A DNA stretch of 64,000 bases, taken from positions 20,324 to 84,323 of the forward strand of contig JAFVHU010000150.1 of assembly GCA_017474385.1 (NCBI GenBank), given 5' to 3'. This DNA comes from Afipia sp. GTDB lineage: Bacteria; Pseudomonadota; Alphaproteobacteria; Rhizobiales; Xanthobacteraceae. Shown piece after piece: positions 33,213 through 42,005 of this stretch; position 1 is the stretch's first letter, and each line of letters opens with the position of its first letter. The notes beneath the pieces are model-generated. The model did not search any database, was not told the origin of the DNA, and saw only the letters and a program-made list of their open reading frames with translations. A program made the position numbers and the translations under genes.

Positions 33213-34790
33213 ATGCGCAATTTCATCTCGCCGTCCCGCTCCATTGCAGTGGGGGAACGCGGCATGGCCGCGACCTCGCACCCGCAGGCGACTCTCGCCG
33301 CACTCGACATTCTGAAAGCCGGCGGCAACGCAATGGATGCCGCCATTGCGGCAGTTGCCTTGCAGGGCGTGGTCGAGCCGCAGATGACCGGGATCGGCGG
33401 CGACTGCTTCGTGCTGTATTCGCCGAAAGCGGGTGCGCCGGTCGCGCTGAACGGTTCGGGCCGCACGCCCGCAAAGACCGATCTGGCGAAAACAATGGCA
33501 AAGGGCGCGAAGGCGCTCACGCCGACCTCGATCGAAGGCGTCACCGTTCCGGGCGCGATCGATGCCTGGTGCAGGCTTGCTGCGAAGCACGGCAGCAAAT
33601 CGCTGGAGGAGATTTTCAAGCCGGCGATCGATGCCGCGGAGAACGGTTTCCGGATCACGCCGCGCGTCGCGTCGGACTGGTCGCGCAATCGCGCGAAGCT
33701 CGAAAGCAATCCCGCAGCGAAGGCGTATTATCTTCCGGGCGGCGTTGCGCCGGCGATCGGCGACCGGCGCAGCCAGCCGGCGCTCGGCAAGACGCTGCGG
33801 CGTATTGCGCGTGAAGGCCGCGCGGCGTTTTACGAAGGCGAGGTCGCGGAGGAACTTGCAAGCGTGCTGCAAGGCCTGGGCGGTGTGCACACCGTTGAAG
33901 ATTTTTCTGCGAACGCGCCGGAAGATGTCACGCCGATTTCCGCCAGCTATGGCGGCCATGAGATTCTCGAATGTCCGCCGAACGGGCAGGGGCTTGCGGC
34001 GCTGATGATCCTGCGCACGCTGGCGGGTTACGACATCAAGGCGCTCGCGGAAGTTGACCGCGTGCATCTGCTGGCGGAGGCGAGCAAGGCGGCGTATCGC
34101 GCGCGCGATGCGTTCTTCTGCGACCCCGCGCACGGCAAGGTCGATGCCGCGCATTTTCTCTCGGACAGCTATATCGGCGCGATCCGCAGCAAGATCGACA
34201 TGAAACGCGCGAGTGCGGCCGTCGACTGGGACGATATCGAACACAAGGATACGGTCTACGTCACCGTGGTGGACCGCGATCTCAACGCGGTGTCGTTCAT
34301 CAACTCGCTGTTCCAGCCGTTCGGGAGCGGCATCTATGCTCCGAAATCCGGCGTGCTGCTGCACAATCGCGGCTGGGGCTTCCGGCTTCAGCCCGGTCAT
34401 CCCAATGCGCTCGGATCGAACAAACGGCCGATGCACACCATCATTCCGGGCATGGTGATGAAGAACGGGCGCTGCATGATGCCATTCGGCGTGATGGGCG
34501 GCCACTATCAGGCGACCGGTCACGGCAACTTTCTCTCCAACGTGTTCGACCTTGGCATGGATATACAGGCGGCGTCGGAAACGCCGCGCTCGTTTGCGTT
34601 CGAAGGCGTGCTGTCGCTGGAGCCGACATTTGGCAAAGAGATCGGCACCGAGCTTGCGGCGCGCGGGCATGATGTGAAATGGGCCGACGTCGCCATTGGC
34701 GGCTGCCAGGCGATCTGGATCGATCACGAACGCGGCGTCCTGCTCGGCGCCACCGACCATCGCAAGGATGGTGTCGCGCTCGGCATTTAA
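33213..34790 (+). CDS. Gamma-glutamyltransferase family protein
   Basis: A 525-residue Ntn-hydrolase of the GGT family. The self-processing nucleophile is Thr347 in [11 protein letters not shown]. Other landmarks are [11 protein letters not shown] (near 62-72), [13 protein letters not shown] (near 255) and [12 protein letters not shown] (near 430). There is no signal peptide, unlike periplasmic Ggt, so a cytoplasmic role on a gamma-glutamyl or amide compound is more likely (YwrD-like group). Catalytic and binding residues appear intact. It stands alone behind palindrome pair B. Confidence 0.92.
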   Translation: MRNFISPSRSIAVGERGMAATSHPQATLAALDILKAGGNAMDAAIAAVALQGVVEPQMTGIGGDCFVLYSPKAGAPVALNGSGRTPAKTDLAKTMAKGAKALTPTSIEGVTVPGAIDAWCRLAAKHGSKSLEEIFKPAIDAAENGFRITPRVASDWSRNRAKLESNPAAKAYYLPGGVAPAIGDRRSQPALGKTLRRIAREGRAAFYEGEVAEELASVLQGLGGVHTVEDFSANAPEDVTPISASYGGHEILECPPNGQGLAALMILRTLAGYDIKALAEVDRVHLLAEASKAAYRARDAFFCDPAHGKVDAAHFLSDSYIGAIRSKIDMKRASAAVDWDDIEHKDTVYVTVVDRDLNAVSFINSLFQPFGSGIYAPKSGVLLHNRGWGFRLQPGHPNALGSNKRPMHTIIPGMVMKNGRCMMPFGVMGGHYQATGHGNFLSNVFDLGMDIQAASETPRSFAFEGVLSLEPTFGKEIGTELAARGHDVKWADVAIGGCQAIWIDHERGVLLGATDHRKDGVALGI

Positions 34791-34799
34791 GCACTCGGT

Positions 34800-34822
34800 C
34801 CGGACGCATGGCGTGCGTCCGG
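34800..34822. terminator. Hairpin after the gamma-glutamyltransferase gene
   Basis: CCGGACGCA-tggcg-TGCGTCCGG, a perfect 9-bp stem 10 bp after the stop codon and between convergent genes. There is no T-tract, so it may protect the mRNA end more than terminate. Confidence 0.5.
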
Positions 34823-34851
34823 CGGCACATCAATCAACGCAGCGCGACGCG

Positions 34852-35175
34852 CTACGTATTTCCGTACTTCATGAAGAAGCACCGCCTCTCGCCGGAGAGG
34901 TTGTGGCATCGCCATGTCTTGCCGTCTTCGCTCGGCGTCGCCTGCTCGAACGGAACCAGTTCCTTGAATCGCGTCAGCCAGATTCCGTCGGGCCGGACCT
35001 GAACCTCGTCGGAACTCAGCTGCTCGCAATCGCTCGGTCCGCAACAGTGAACGCCGTCGGTGCCTTTGTAGGCCCCTTCGGCAATCCAGTTCGGACGTCC
35101 ATCCGCGTCGTGCGCGTAGCAGACGCGGGTCACCAGCAGTCCCACTGTCAGAAACAAGAAAATGACTGATCGCAT
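34852..35175 (-). CDS. Small secreted cysteine-rich protein
   Basis: Encodes about 107 residues: a signal peptide (about 1-22, ending CYAH), then a small domain with CCGPSDC (near 44-50), a later RCHN and RRCFF. Five cysteines in the mature chain allow two disulphides. The pattern HCCGPSDCEQL ... ERRCFFMK recurs in uncharacterised Bradyrhizobiaceae proteins. A strong AGGAGGTGATG lies just upstream of the ATG. No function is proposed. Confidence 0.8.
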   Translation of the reverse strand: MRSVIFLFLTVGLLVTRVCYAHDADGRPNWIAEGAYKGTDGVHCCGPSDCEQLSSDEVQVRPDGIWLTRFKELVPFEQATPSEDGKTWRCHNLSGERRCFFMKYGNT

Positions 35176-35308
35176 CACATCACCTCCTTGAGGGAGTGCG
35201 AAGCATCAATCGTGCCAGATGGAAGGCGTTGCGAGCTCCGGCGGCATGCCTGAACTGCGAACTCCGCGCGAGCGAATCAATTCTGCAACACTGCAGCTTG
35301 CCCGCGGT

Positions 35309-36052
35309 TTAGGGGCGTGCGGCGAGCAACTTCGGCAAATCCGCCAGCGCGCCAATGCGATAGTCCGGTTCCCAGCCGAACTCATCCATCTGCATGCGGA
35401 TCGCCTTGAACATCGACAGCGGCCGCACGAGGTCGGCCTTCACGAATTCGGCAGCCATCGCCTCTGGCGTCACGCGTTCGATCCAGGCCACGTTCAGGCC
35501 GAAGGCTTTGGCGCCGCAGGCGTCGAACGGATTGGACGAGACGAACAGCACCTCGTGCGGCTTCACGCCGAGATTCGATTCGATCAGCTCATAGGTTCGC
35601 GGTGACGGCTTGAAAATCTTCGTCGTGTCGATGCTGATGGTGACGTCGAGAATTGTATCGAGGCCGGTATTGCGCACCAGCGCGTTCAGCATGCCGGTGC
35701 TGCCGTTCGACAGGATCGCGAGCTTGCGGCCTTTCAATGCCGCAAGAGCCTCCTTCGCATCCGGATAAAGGTCGAGGTGGACGTACTTCTCCATGATGCG
35801 CTCGAAGGCTTTTTCATCGAACGGCAGGCCGAGCGCCTTGAGGGTGAATGTCAGCGATTGCCGCGTGATGATCGAGAAATCCTCGTAGCGCCCCATCAGC
35901 GAGCGAAGCCAGGTGTATTCGAGTTGCTTGATGCGCCAGATCTGGGTGATCAGCTCGCCGTAGCCGGGAAACGCCTCGTCGGTGACGGCGGCGACCGACT
36001 GCACGTCATAGAGCGTGCCGTAAGCATCGAATACAACGGCCTTGATCGTCAT
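35309..36052 (-). CDS. Type II haloacid dehalogenase (L-2-haloacid dehalogenase)
   Basis: A 247-residue HAD-superfamily hydrolase. Motif I FDAYGTLYDV has nucleophile Asp9. Motif II is ILSNGST (near 114-120), motif III Lys is in TTKIFKPSPRTYE and motif IV SSNPFDACGA carries the S-N-x-x-D set used by L-2-haloacid dehalogenases rather than phosphatases. It hydrolyses L-2-haloalkanoates to D-2-hydroxy acids through an Asp ester. It is divergent from the Bug gene at 36111, with 58 bp between. Confidence 0.92.
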   Translation of the reverse strand: MTIKAVVFDAYGTLYDVQSVAAVTDEAFPGYGELITQIWRIKQLEYTWLRSLMGRYEDFSIITRQSLTFTLKALGLPFDEKAFERIMEKYVHLDLYPDAKEALAALKGRKLAILSNGSTGMLNALVRNTGLDTILDVTISIDTTKIFKPSPRTYELIESNLGVKPHEVLFVSSNPFDACGAKAFGLNVAWIERVTPEAMAAEFVKADLVRPLSMFKAIRMQMDEFGWEPDYRIGALADLPKLLAARP

Positions 36053-36110
36053 CTGCGCTTCCTTCAGGGTATGGCGACAAAGAATAAAAACAAATTCTCA
36101 GGGAGGCATC

Positions 36111-37109
36111 ATGAATCGGCGCGAGCTTCTGAAAGCGGCTGCGGTTGTGCCGTTGTCGCAGGTTGCATTGCACACGCTGCCCGGCAACGCCAATGCGCAG
36201 GCGGCATGGCCGTCGCGCAACATCACCATGATCGTGCCGTTTCCCGCTGGCGGGCAGGCGGATCTCGCGGCGCGGCCGGTGGCGCTGGCGCTGGAGCGCA
36301 TTCTGGGAAAACCCGTGATCGTCGATAACCGCGCCGGTGGCGGCGGCGGTTCGGTCGGCAATGCCGCGGCGGCGCGCGCCGAGCCTGACGGCTACACGGT
36401 GCTGATGACACTCTCGTCGCTGGCGGTGCTGCCGGAAGCCGACCGGCTGTTCGATCGTCCGGTGGCTTATGAGATGTCGCAGTTCGCGCCGGTGGCGCGG
36501 GTGCTTGCCGATCCAACCATGCTGGCGGTACCTGCGTCCGCACCTTGGAAGACGGTGAAGGATTTCGTCGAGGATGCGAAAGCGCGGCCCGGACAAATTC
36601 CCTACGGCTCGTCAGGTCCCTACGGCACACTGCATATCGCGATGGAAATGTTCGCGGCCAGCGCCGGGATCAAACTGCTTCATGTGCCGTTTCGCGGCGC
36701 GGGTCCTGCACTAACCGGATTGCTGACCGGCACCGTGCAAGCGGTGGCGTCAGCGCCAGGCACGCTGCGTGCGCAGGTCGATGACGGCAAGATGCGCGTG
36801 CTGGCCGGCTGGGGGGCGAAGCGCGTCGCAAGCTTCCCCGACGTGCCGACTTTTCAGGAACTCGGCTACAAGGACGTCGAGTTCTACATCTGGGCGGGGT
36901 TGTTCGCGCAGACGGCGTTGCCTGCACCGATCATGACCAAGTTGCGCGAGGCGATGGGCGAGGCGGTGCGCGCACCGGAAGTGGTGAGGACATTCGAGAC
37001 CGCAGGCAGCCCCGTCGCTTATCTCGATGCGCCGGATTTTGCGAAGTTCGTGGAAGCCGACAGCGCGCGGCTGATCGCAGCGGTGAAGAAGATCGGTAAG
37101 GTGGAGTAG
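36111..37109 (+). CDS. Bug-family tripartite tricarboxylate transporter binding protein
   Basis: A 332-residue periplasmic binding protein of the Bug/TctC family. It has a twin-Arg-like N-terminus (MNRRELLKAA) and signal peptide to about NANAQ. The mature part starts WPSRNITMIVPFPAGGQADLAAR, the Bug ligand-loop pattern, and contains ADPTMLAVPA, LHVPFRGAGPALTGLL and FPDVPTFQELGY. These capture carboxylates such as dicarboxylates or aromatic acids. No TctA/TctB membrane genes are nearby, so it is an orphan. GGGAGG precedes the ATG. A haloacid ligand is a speculation from the divergent dehalogenase. Confidence 0.93.
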   Translation: MNRRELLKAAAVVPLSQVALHTLPGNANAQAAWPSRNITMIVPFPAGGQADLAARPVALALERILGKPVIVDNRAGGGGGSVGNAAAARAEPDGYTVLMTLSSLAVLPEADRLFDRPVAYEMSQFAPVARVLADPTMLAVPASAPWKTVKDFVEDAKARPGQIPYGSSGPYGTLHIAMEMFAASAGIKLLHVPFRGAGPALTGLLTGTVQAVASAPGTLRAQVDDGKMRVLAGWGAKRVASFPDVPTFQELGYKDVEFYIWAGLFAQTALPAPIMTKLREAMGEAVRAPEVVRTFETAGSPVAYLDAPDFAKFVEADSARLIAAVKKIGKVE

Positions 37110-37116
37110 CGCGCGC

Positions 37117-37599
37117 TCACGCCACTTCGCTCTGTTCGCGTATCTCGCTGACGTCGACCCACTCCGCGTTGGTCAGTTCGGCCATGCGGGCGGGCGGGAT
37201 GCGAACAGCGCTGTTGATCGAGCCAGCAGCGGGCACGACCTCGCTGAAGGCTTGCAGTGAGACGTCGCAATAGACCGGCAGCGGGGTCTTCAGCCCGAAC
37301 GGACAGATCCCGCCGACCGGATGGCCGGTGGCGTCGAGCGCTTCCTCGGCATTGAGCATGCGCGGCTTGCCACCGAACACGGCGCGCGCCTTTTTGTTGT
37401 CGAGCCGTGCCGTGCCGCAGGTCACCACCAGCAGCACGCGTTCGCCCACGCGCAACGACAAGGTCTTGGCGATCTCCGCCGGCGTCACGCCAAAGGCTTC
37501 GGCGGCGAGTGTGACCGTTGCCGAGCTTTTGTCGGATTCGATCACGGAAATGTCGGGGGCGTTTTTCGCGAAGAACGCGCGAACCGTTTCGACGCTCAT
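37117..37599 (-). CDS. YbaK/EbsC-type aminoacyl-tRNA deacylase
   Basis: A 160-residue YbaK-like protein; the family removes wrongly attached amino acids (Ala or Cys from tRNA-Pro and others). Conserved GVTPAEIAKTLSLRV, LVVTCGTARLDNKKARAVFG (Lys near 79 equivalent to the YbaK catalytic Lys region), ATGHPVGGICPFG and GSINSAVRIPP are visible. Start at MSVETV with AGGACAAGG upstream; longer frames are not conserved. Which tRNA it edits cannot be told. Confidence 0.9.
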   Translation of the reverse strand: MSVETVRAFFAKNAPDISVIESDKSSATVTLAAEAFGVTPAEIAKTLSLRVGERVLLVVTCGTARLDNKKARAVFGGKPRMLNAEEALDATGHPVGGICPFGLKTPLPVYCDVSLQAFSEVVPAAGSINSAVRIPPARMAELTNAEWVDVSEIREQSEVA

Positions 37600-37758
37600 G
37601 CCTTGTCCTGGTGGAAGTTTTCCGAAAAGCGCGGGCGAAAGGATAATAACGGCGGGAGGCCACCATGCCCAAATCACATGAAACTCACAAGGATGCCTAC
37701 CGCAAGTCTGCTGTGCGCAAGGCGTCGGCAGGCCGGGTAAGACTCTGTCGGCGGAGGC

Positions 37759-39081
37759 TCAGGCGTGCCCGTGGCTGCGTTTGACGCGCCAGAGCAGGAT
37801 CGTCAGCACGATCACAACGAACGGGATGCTGATGCCGGTCGCGACGGTGGCGTTGACCGGTAGGTAGTGCTCCACCGACTCGAACACGTAGTGCAGCAGG
37901 CTCGCGACGTAGTAGCTGATTGCCGCGACCGAAAGTCCTTCAACGGTCTGCTGCAGGCGAAGCTGCATCCGTGCGCGCTCGCTCATGGCTGAGAGCAGGT
38001 CGCGGTTCTGCTGTTCGATCTCGACGTCGATGCGGGTGCGCAGCAGGTTTGCGGCGCGGGTCAGCTTATTGTTGAGATCGTGCATACGCGTGTTCAGCGT
38101 CTGGCAGGTGCGCATTGCCGGGTTGAGCCGTCGTCCGAGAAATTCGGCCAGCGTCGGCCAGCCGTCGAACGATTTTTCGCCGATCACCTCGAGGCGCTGG
38201 CGCACAATATCGTCATAGGCCGCGCTGGCGGCGAAGCGATAGCCGGCAATCGCAGCGTCAGCCTCGACGCGTGCGGCGAGCGAGGTGATCTCGTCGAGGA
38301 GTTCGCGGTTGATTTCGAGCCCGCTGCCGCCGCTCGTCATCACGGTCATGATATGGGTGAGGCGATCCTCGGCGTTGCGGATCACCGGTGTGATGCGATG
38401 CGCCTGCGGCAGGCCGAGCAGGGCGAAACAGCGATAGGTCTCGATTTCGAGAATCCTCAGGACGAGACCGCCGGTTTCGATCGGCGTCAGGCCGCGATTC
38501 CATAGCAGGAAGCGGACAAATCCGCCGGCATTGATCTGAAAGTCGGTGGCGACAGTGGCGTGGCCGCCGAGCACCTGCGATGCCGCGAGCGATGACGGAT
38601 CGAACAATTGCGCGAGGTCGGGCGTGTCGCTGCTCTCCACGCGTAGGTCAATCGAGACCAAATGCGGGCCGGGTTGTCCGATCTCGGTCATGGCGTTGGC
38701 GATGATGGCGGGCAGTGTAGAGTCTTCTGCCGTCGCGCCCTCCAGCAGCCAGGTGTAGGTGGTGAATTCGCTATGTTGTTCCCAGCGCAGGATGGCGCCG
38801 GGAAGCGCGATGCGCCGATGCTTTGCGGTGGTGGAAAGATCGGCCAGACGGCGAGCGGCACAGAATCGGGTCAATGCTTCGGCATTGGCGTTCATCTGCG
38901 CGGCATCGGTGAGGAAGGCAAAGCGGATCGCGCGGCACGGCGAGGTCACGGCCTCGAATGGGCGGGCATGAAGCTCGCTGAGCACGGCGTTCCGCTCAGC
39001 ATGCGGAGCCAGCGCAAGTCCGGCGTCGCCCGACAGCAGGTCTGTGCAACTGCTGTTCTCGCCCTCGTTGATTGCCGCCAT
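37759..39081 (-). CDS. DUF3422 family membrane protein
   Basis: A 440-residue protein of DUF3422, with an N-terminal soluble part (residues 1-350: ELHARPFEAV near 37, RFLLWNRGLTPIETGGLVLRILEIETYR split, a Thr/Leu-rich helix with LNTRMHDLNNKLTRAANLLRTRIDVEIE) and two C-terminal membrane helices (about 373-390 and 405-425). The layout resembles CorA-like or mechanosensing proteins, but no function is established. The start at MAAINEGENSS is preferred to an upstream ATG that adds 19 unconserved residues. Confidence 0.88.
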   Translation of the reverse strand: MAAINEGENSSCTDLLSGDAGLALAPHAERNAVLSELHARPFEAVTSPCRAIRFAFLTDAAQMNANAEALTRFCAARRLADLSTTAKHRRIALPGAILRWEQHSEFTTYTWLLEGATAEDSTLPAIIANAMTEIGQPGPHLVSIDLRVESSDTPDLAQLFDPSSLAASQVLGGHATVATDFQINAGGFVRFLLWNRGLTPIETGGLVLRILEIETYRCFALLGLPQAHRITPVIRNAEDRLTHIMTVMTSGGSGLEINRELLDEITSLAARVEADAAIAGYRFAASAAYDDIVRQRLEVIGEKSFDGWPTLAEFLGRRLNPAMRTCQTLNTRMHDLNNKLTRAANLLRTRIDVEIEQQNRDLLSAMSERARMQLRLQQTVEGLSVAAISYYVASLLHYVFESVEHYLPVNATVATGISIPFVVIVLTILLWRVKRSHGHA

Positions 39082-39198
39082 GGTGCAAATCCCTGCTCGT
39101 CTGCCGCGATCATGCAGGGGGCGGTCGCGTGTTTGCAACCAGACTTATGAGAGGCGGCGCGAAAATCCAGTTGCCCTATAGGATTCCGGATTCATATC

Positions 39199-40068
39199 TC
39201 AGATGCCAAGCAGCTTGCGCGCATTGGCCTTCAGCACTTTGGGCCGCACCTCGTCGCGGATGTCGAGCTTCTCGAAATCCGCCATCCAGCGGTCCGGCGT
39301 AATCACCGGTCAGTCCGATCCGAACAGCATCTTGTCCTGCAAAATGGTGTTGACGTAGCGCACCAGGATCGGCGGGAAATATTTCGGCGACCAGCCGGAG
39401 AGGTCGATGTAGACGTTCGGCTTGTGGGTTGCGACCGACAGCGCTTCTTCCTGCCAGGGAAGGGACGGATGCGCGAGAATGATCTTCATGTCGGGGAAAT
39501 CAACCGCGACATCGTCGATGTACATCGGGTTGGAATATTTCAGCCGCATCCCGTTGCCGCCGCGCATGCCGGAGCCGACGCCGGTCTGGCCGGTGTGAAA
39601 CAGCGCGATCGATCCGGCTTCTGCAATCGCCTCATAAAGCGGGTAGGCCATCCGGTCGTTCGGATAGAAGCCTTGCATGGTGGGATGAAACTTGAATCCC
39701 TTGATGCCGTAGTCAGCGACAAGCTTTCGCGCCTCGCGCGCGCCGAGCTTGCCCTTGGCCGGATCGATGCTGGCGAACGGTATCAGCACGTCGGAATTCT
39801 GCGCCGCCAGTTCCGCCATCTCGTAGTTGTTGTAGCGGCGGAAGCCGGTCTCGCGTTCCGCATCGACGGGAAAGATCACCGCGCCGATTTTCTTGGCGCG
39901 ATAGTAGGCCGCGGTCTCCGGCACGGTGGGCGGATGCTTGTGCGGTGACTTGAAATACTCCGACATCGCCGCCTGGAAATCGTCATAGCCGTCATCGCCA
40001 TGAGTGCCGCATGGCTCCTCGGCATGGGTATGGATGTCGATGGCGATCAGGTCGTCCGGATTAAGCAT
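39199..40068 (-). pseudogene. Amidohydrolase interrupted by an in-frame TGA
   Basis: A metal-dependent amidohydrolase (amidohydrolase-2, LigJ/ACMSD-like TIM barrel) reading MLNPDDLIAIDIHTHAEE, with metal ligands HTH at the start, His in GFKFHPTMQGF, HTGQTGVG and the final Asp in LFGSD. Immediately after GSD an in-frame TGA (39310-39312) stops translation. The same frame then continues for 36 residues in perfect family style (PVITPDRWMADFEKL ... NARKLLGI) to a TGA at 39199-39201. Homologues have an aromatic residue after GSD, so TGG to TGA by one change is likely. The 252-residue truncated product lacks the last helices. No other lesion is visible, which suggests a recent event, read-through or a sequencing error. 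Confidence 0.85.
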
Positions 40069-40164
40069 GCACACGCTCCGGGCTGTACCGCAGGCGTCAG
40101 CCTGCCTGCGATAAATTGATTATATACTATAACCAATTTATGCCCCGGCGCAAAGCGCGAAGTC

Positions 40165-40935
40165 TCAGCCGTTCGCGGTGGTCTGGGTCCGGATGTCCTG
40201 TGCGGTGCGCTTGAGCGCCACCAGAAATTTCTTCTTGGCTTCGGCCTCGGTCACGGTGCCCGAAATGGTGTTGATGCTGACCGCGGCGACGACGTGACCA
40301 GCCTGATCGCGCACCGGCACCGCGATGCCGCAAATCGCGGGATCGAGTTCGCCGTCGATCCAGGCGTAGCCCTGCTCTTCCACACGCGCGAGTTCTTCAC
40401 CGAGCTTGGCTGCATTCGTGACGGTGCGCGGCGCGATCTGCTTGAGTTCGGCGGTGGCGAGATAATGCTGGCGCTCCTCCGGCGGTAATGCTGCGAGCAG
40501 CACGCGGCCCAGCGACACCACATGCGCGGGCAGGCGGCTGCCGATGCCGAGATTGGCGGACAGGATGCGGCGCGCCGGCAGGCGCAGCGCATACACGATC
40601 TCGGTTTCATCCAGCACCGCCAATGCACAGGATTCCCCAATCTCGTTGCGCAGGTCTTCGAGCGCGCGCTGGGCATAGCCCCAGTAGGGCAGCGCGTTGA
40701 GATAGGACAATCCGAGGCCAAGCGCGCGCGGACGCAGGCTGAAGTAACGGCCATCGGCCTCGCAGTATTTCAGCGCGACCAGTGTTGCGAGCATGCGCCG
40801 TGCAGTTGCGCGCGTCAGCCCCGCAGCCGCTGCGGTCTCCGACAGCGTGTGCCGTCCGGGCGGCCGTCCGAGCGCCTCGACCACGGAAAATCCTCTCGCG
40901 ATGGCGCGGACGAAACCGTCACTCTCCTTGGGCAT
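40165..40935 (-). CDS. IclR-family transcriptional regulator (PcaR/PobR type)
   Basis: A 256-residue regulator. Winged HTH (about 8-68: ARGFSVVEALGRPPGRHTLSETAAAAGLTRATARRML, split) and a C-terminal effector domain (about 80-250) with LNALPYWGYAQRALEDL, GYAWIDGELDPAICGIAVPV and SINTISGT. It resembles the PcaR/PobR branch controlling aromatic-acid catabolism. MPKESDGF is taken as the start because GAGGA lies 8 bases upstream. It is divergent from the MaoC-monooxygenase operon 107 bp away, which it probably controls together with the downstream amidohydrolase. Confidence 0.92.
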   Translation of the reverse strand: MPKESDGFVRAIARGFSVVEALGRPPGRHTLSETAAAAGLTRATARRMLATLVALKYCEADGRYFSLRPRALGLGLSYLNALPYWGYAQRALEDLRNEIGESCALAVLDETEIVYALRLPARRILSANLGIGSRLPAHVVSLGRVLLAALPPEERQHYLATAELKQIAPRTVTNAAKLGEELARVEEQGYAWIDGELDPAICGIAVPVRDQAGHVVAAVSINTISGTVTEAEAKKKFLVALKRTAQDIRTQTTANG

Positions 40936-41041
40936 TCTGAAATCCTCGCAAAAACCGGACTTGTCAGGATCGAAAAGCCGGACCATAGTGTTCGTACAGT
41001 GAGTATAAAGTTCGCCTAATGAACATAGATGAGAGATTGCC

Positions 41042-41518
41042 ATGGCGCAAGCACAAGCTTTCGAGACCGACTTCTGGAAGGACGAAAATTTGCGAAAGGT
41101 CTGGGACGAGATCGTTCCGGGTGAACCGCGCAAGACCATTCCCTACCTGCTGACGAAGGAAGCCATCGCGCTCCTTTGCAAGGCTGTCGGTGAAACCAAC
41201 CCGCTTTACCTCGATGAGGCCTATGCGAAGACCACGCCTTGGGGCGGGATCATCGCGCCGCCCTCGATCCATATCCTGCTGATGTTCTCCTGCACCGAGG
41301 CAGATGATTGGATGCGCTCACCCGGCACTGTGAACGCCGGACAGTCCTGGAGCTACAACAAGCCCGCGCGCCCCGGTGACACCATTACGCTGCAGGCCCG
41401 CGCGCTCGACAAGTTCATCAAGCGCGAGCGGCTGTTCGTGGTCCACGACAACATCTTCTTCAATCAGCACGGCGACGTGATCTGTTCCGGCCGCGGCCAG
41501 ACCATCCGGCCGATGTAA
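41042..41518 (+). CDS. MaoC-like hydratase, N-terminal (FAS1-type) half
   Basis: A 158-residue hot-dog-fold protein of the MaoC_dehydratase N-terminal type. It shows LTKEAIALLCKAVGETNPLYLDEAYAKTTPWGGIIAPPSI (split), in which the ETNPLY and PPS blocks match the non-catalytic half of heterodimeric enoyl-CoA hydratases. It is directly followed (21 bp) by a second MaoC gene carrying the catalytic half, so the two probably form one enzyme hydrating an unsaturated acyl-CoA. First gene of the operon opposite the IclR gene. Confidence 0.88.
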   Translation: MAQAQAFETDFWKDENLRKVWDEIVPGEPRKTIPYLLTKEAIALLCKAVGETNPLYLDEAYAKTTPWGGIIAPPSIHILLMFSCTEADDWMRSPGTVNAGQSWSYNKPARPGDTITLQARALDKFIKRERLFVVHDNIFFNQHGDVICSGRGQTIRPM

Positions 41519-41539
41519 GCGAACGCGAGGAGTTCAAAC

Positions 41540-41989
41540 ATGACGACGACATTCGAAACCCTCTCGGTCGGCGACAGCATCGACGGCCCGAAATTCTCGG
41601 TCTCGCGCGAATCCATTCGCCTGTTCTGCGATGCATCGCTCGACTACAATCCGTTGCATCTCGACGACAACTATATGAAGGGCGATTTCGGCAAGACCAA
41701 TTTCGGCGGCATCATCATGCACGGCATGAATAACTTCGGGCTGATCACCCGGATGCTGACCGACTGGGCTTATCCCGCGGGCGCCATTCATCGCCGTCTC
41801 GAAACGCGCTGGGTCAAGCCGGTGAAGCCGGGCGACACAATACAGCCGGCGGGTATCATCAAGGCCAAGCAGACCACCAAGAACTCGCGTTTCGTGCTGA
41901 TCGACGTGCTGGTGAAGAACCAGAACGGTGAAAAGGTCGCGGTCGGCGAGGCGATGGTGGAATTCCCGCGCGCAGCCGCGGCAGCCTGA
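41540..41989 (+). CDS. MaoC-like hydratase, catalytic half
   Basis: A 149-residue hot-dog protein with the hydratase-2 motif SLDYNPLHLDDNYM (near 34-47; the D-x-N-x-x-H dyad Asp and His are present) and GGIIMHGMNNFGLITRML. It probably pairs with the preceding FAS1-type subunit to give an (R)-specific enoyl-CoA hydratase or a related lyase. GAGGAG precedes the ATG. The pathway substrate is unknown; the neighbouring monooxygenase and IclR regulator suggest an aromatic or branched carboxylate. Confidence 0.9.
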   Translation: MTTTFETLSVGDSIDGPKFSVSRESIRLFCDASLDYNPLHLDDNYMKGDFGKTNFGGIIMHGMNNFGLITRMLTDWAYPAGAIHRRLETRWVKPVKPGDTIQPAGIIKAKQTTKNSRFVLIDVLVKNQNGEKVAVGEAMVEFPRAAAAA

Positions 41990-42005
41990 CCGGAGCTGAA
42001 GCGCG

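Noticed and set aside
37665-37784. A 39-codon plus-strand frame with a good GGGAGG ribosome binding site
   Set aside because: It overlaps the 3' end of the DUF3422 gene and has no recognised homologue; chance cannot be excluded.
39310-39312. TGA as a selenocysteine codon
   Set aside because: No stem-loop typical of a bacterial SECIS is evident just downstream, and an aromatic residue, not Cys, is expected there in the family.
41042-41989. The two MaoC genes as a duplication
   Set aside because: They are different halves (FAS1-type N-terminal and catalytic C-terminal), not copies; the dyad motif is complete only in the second.
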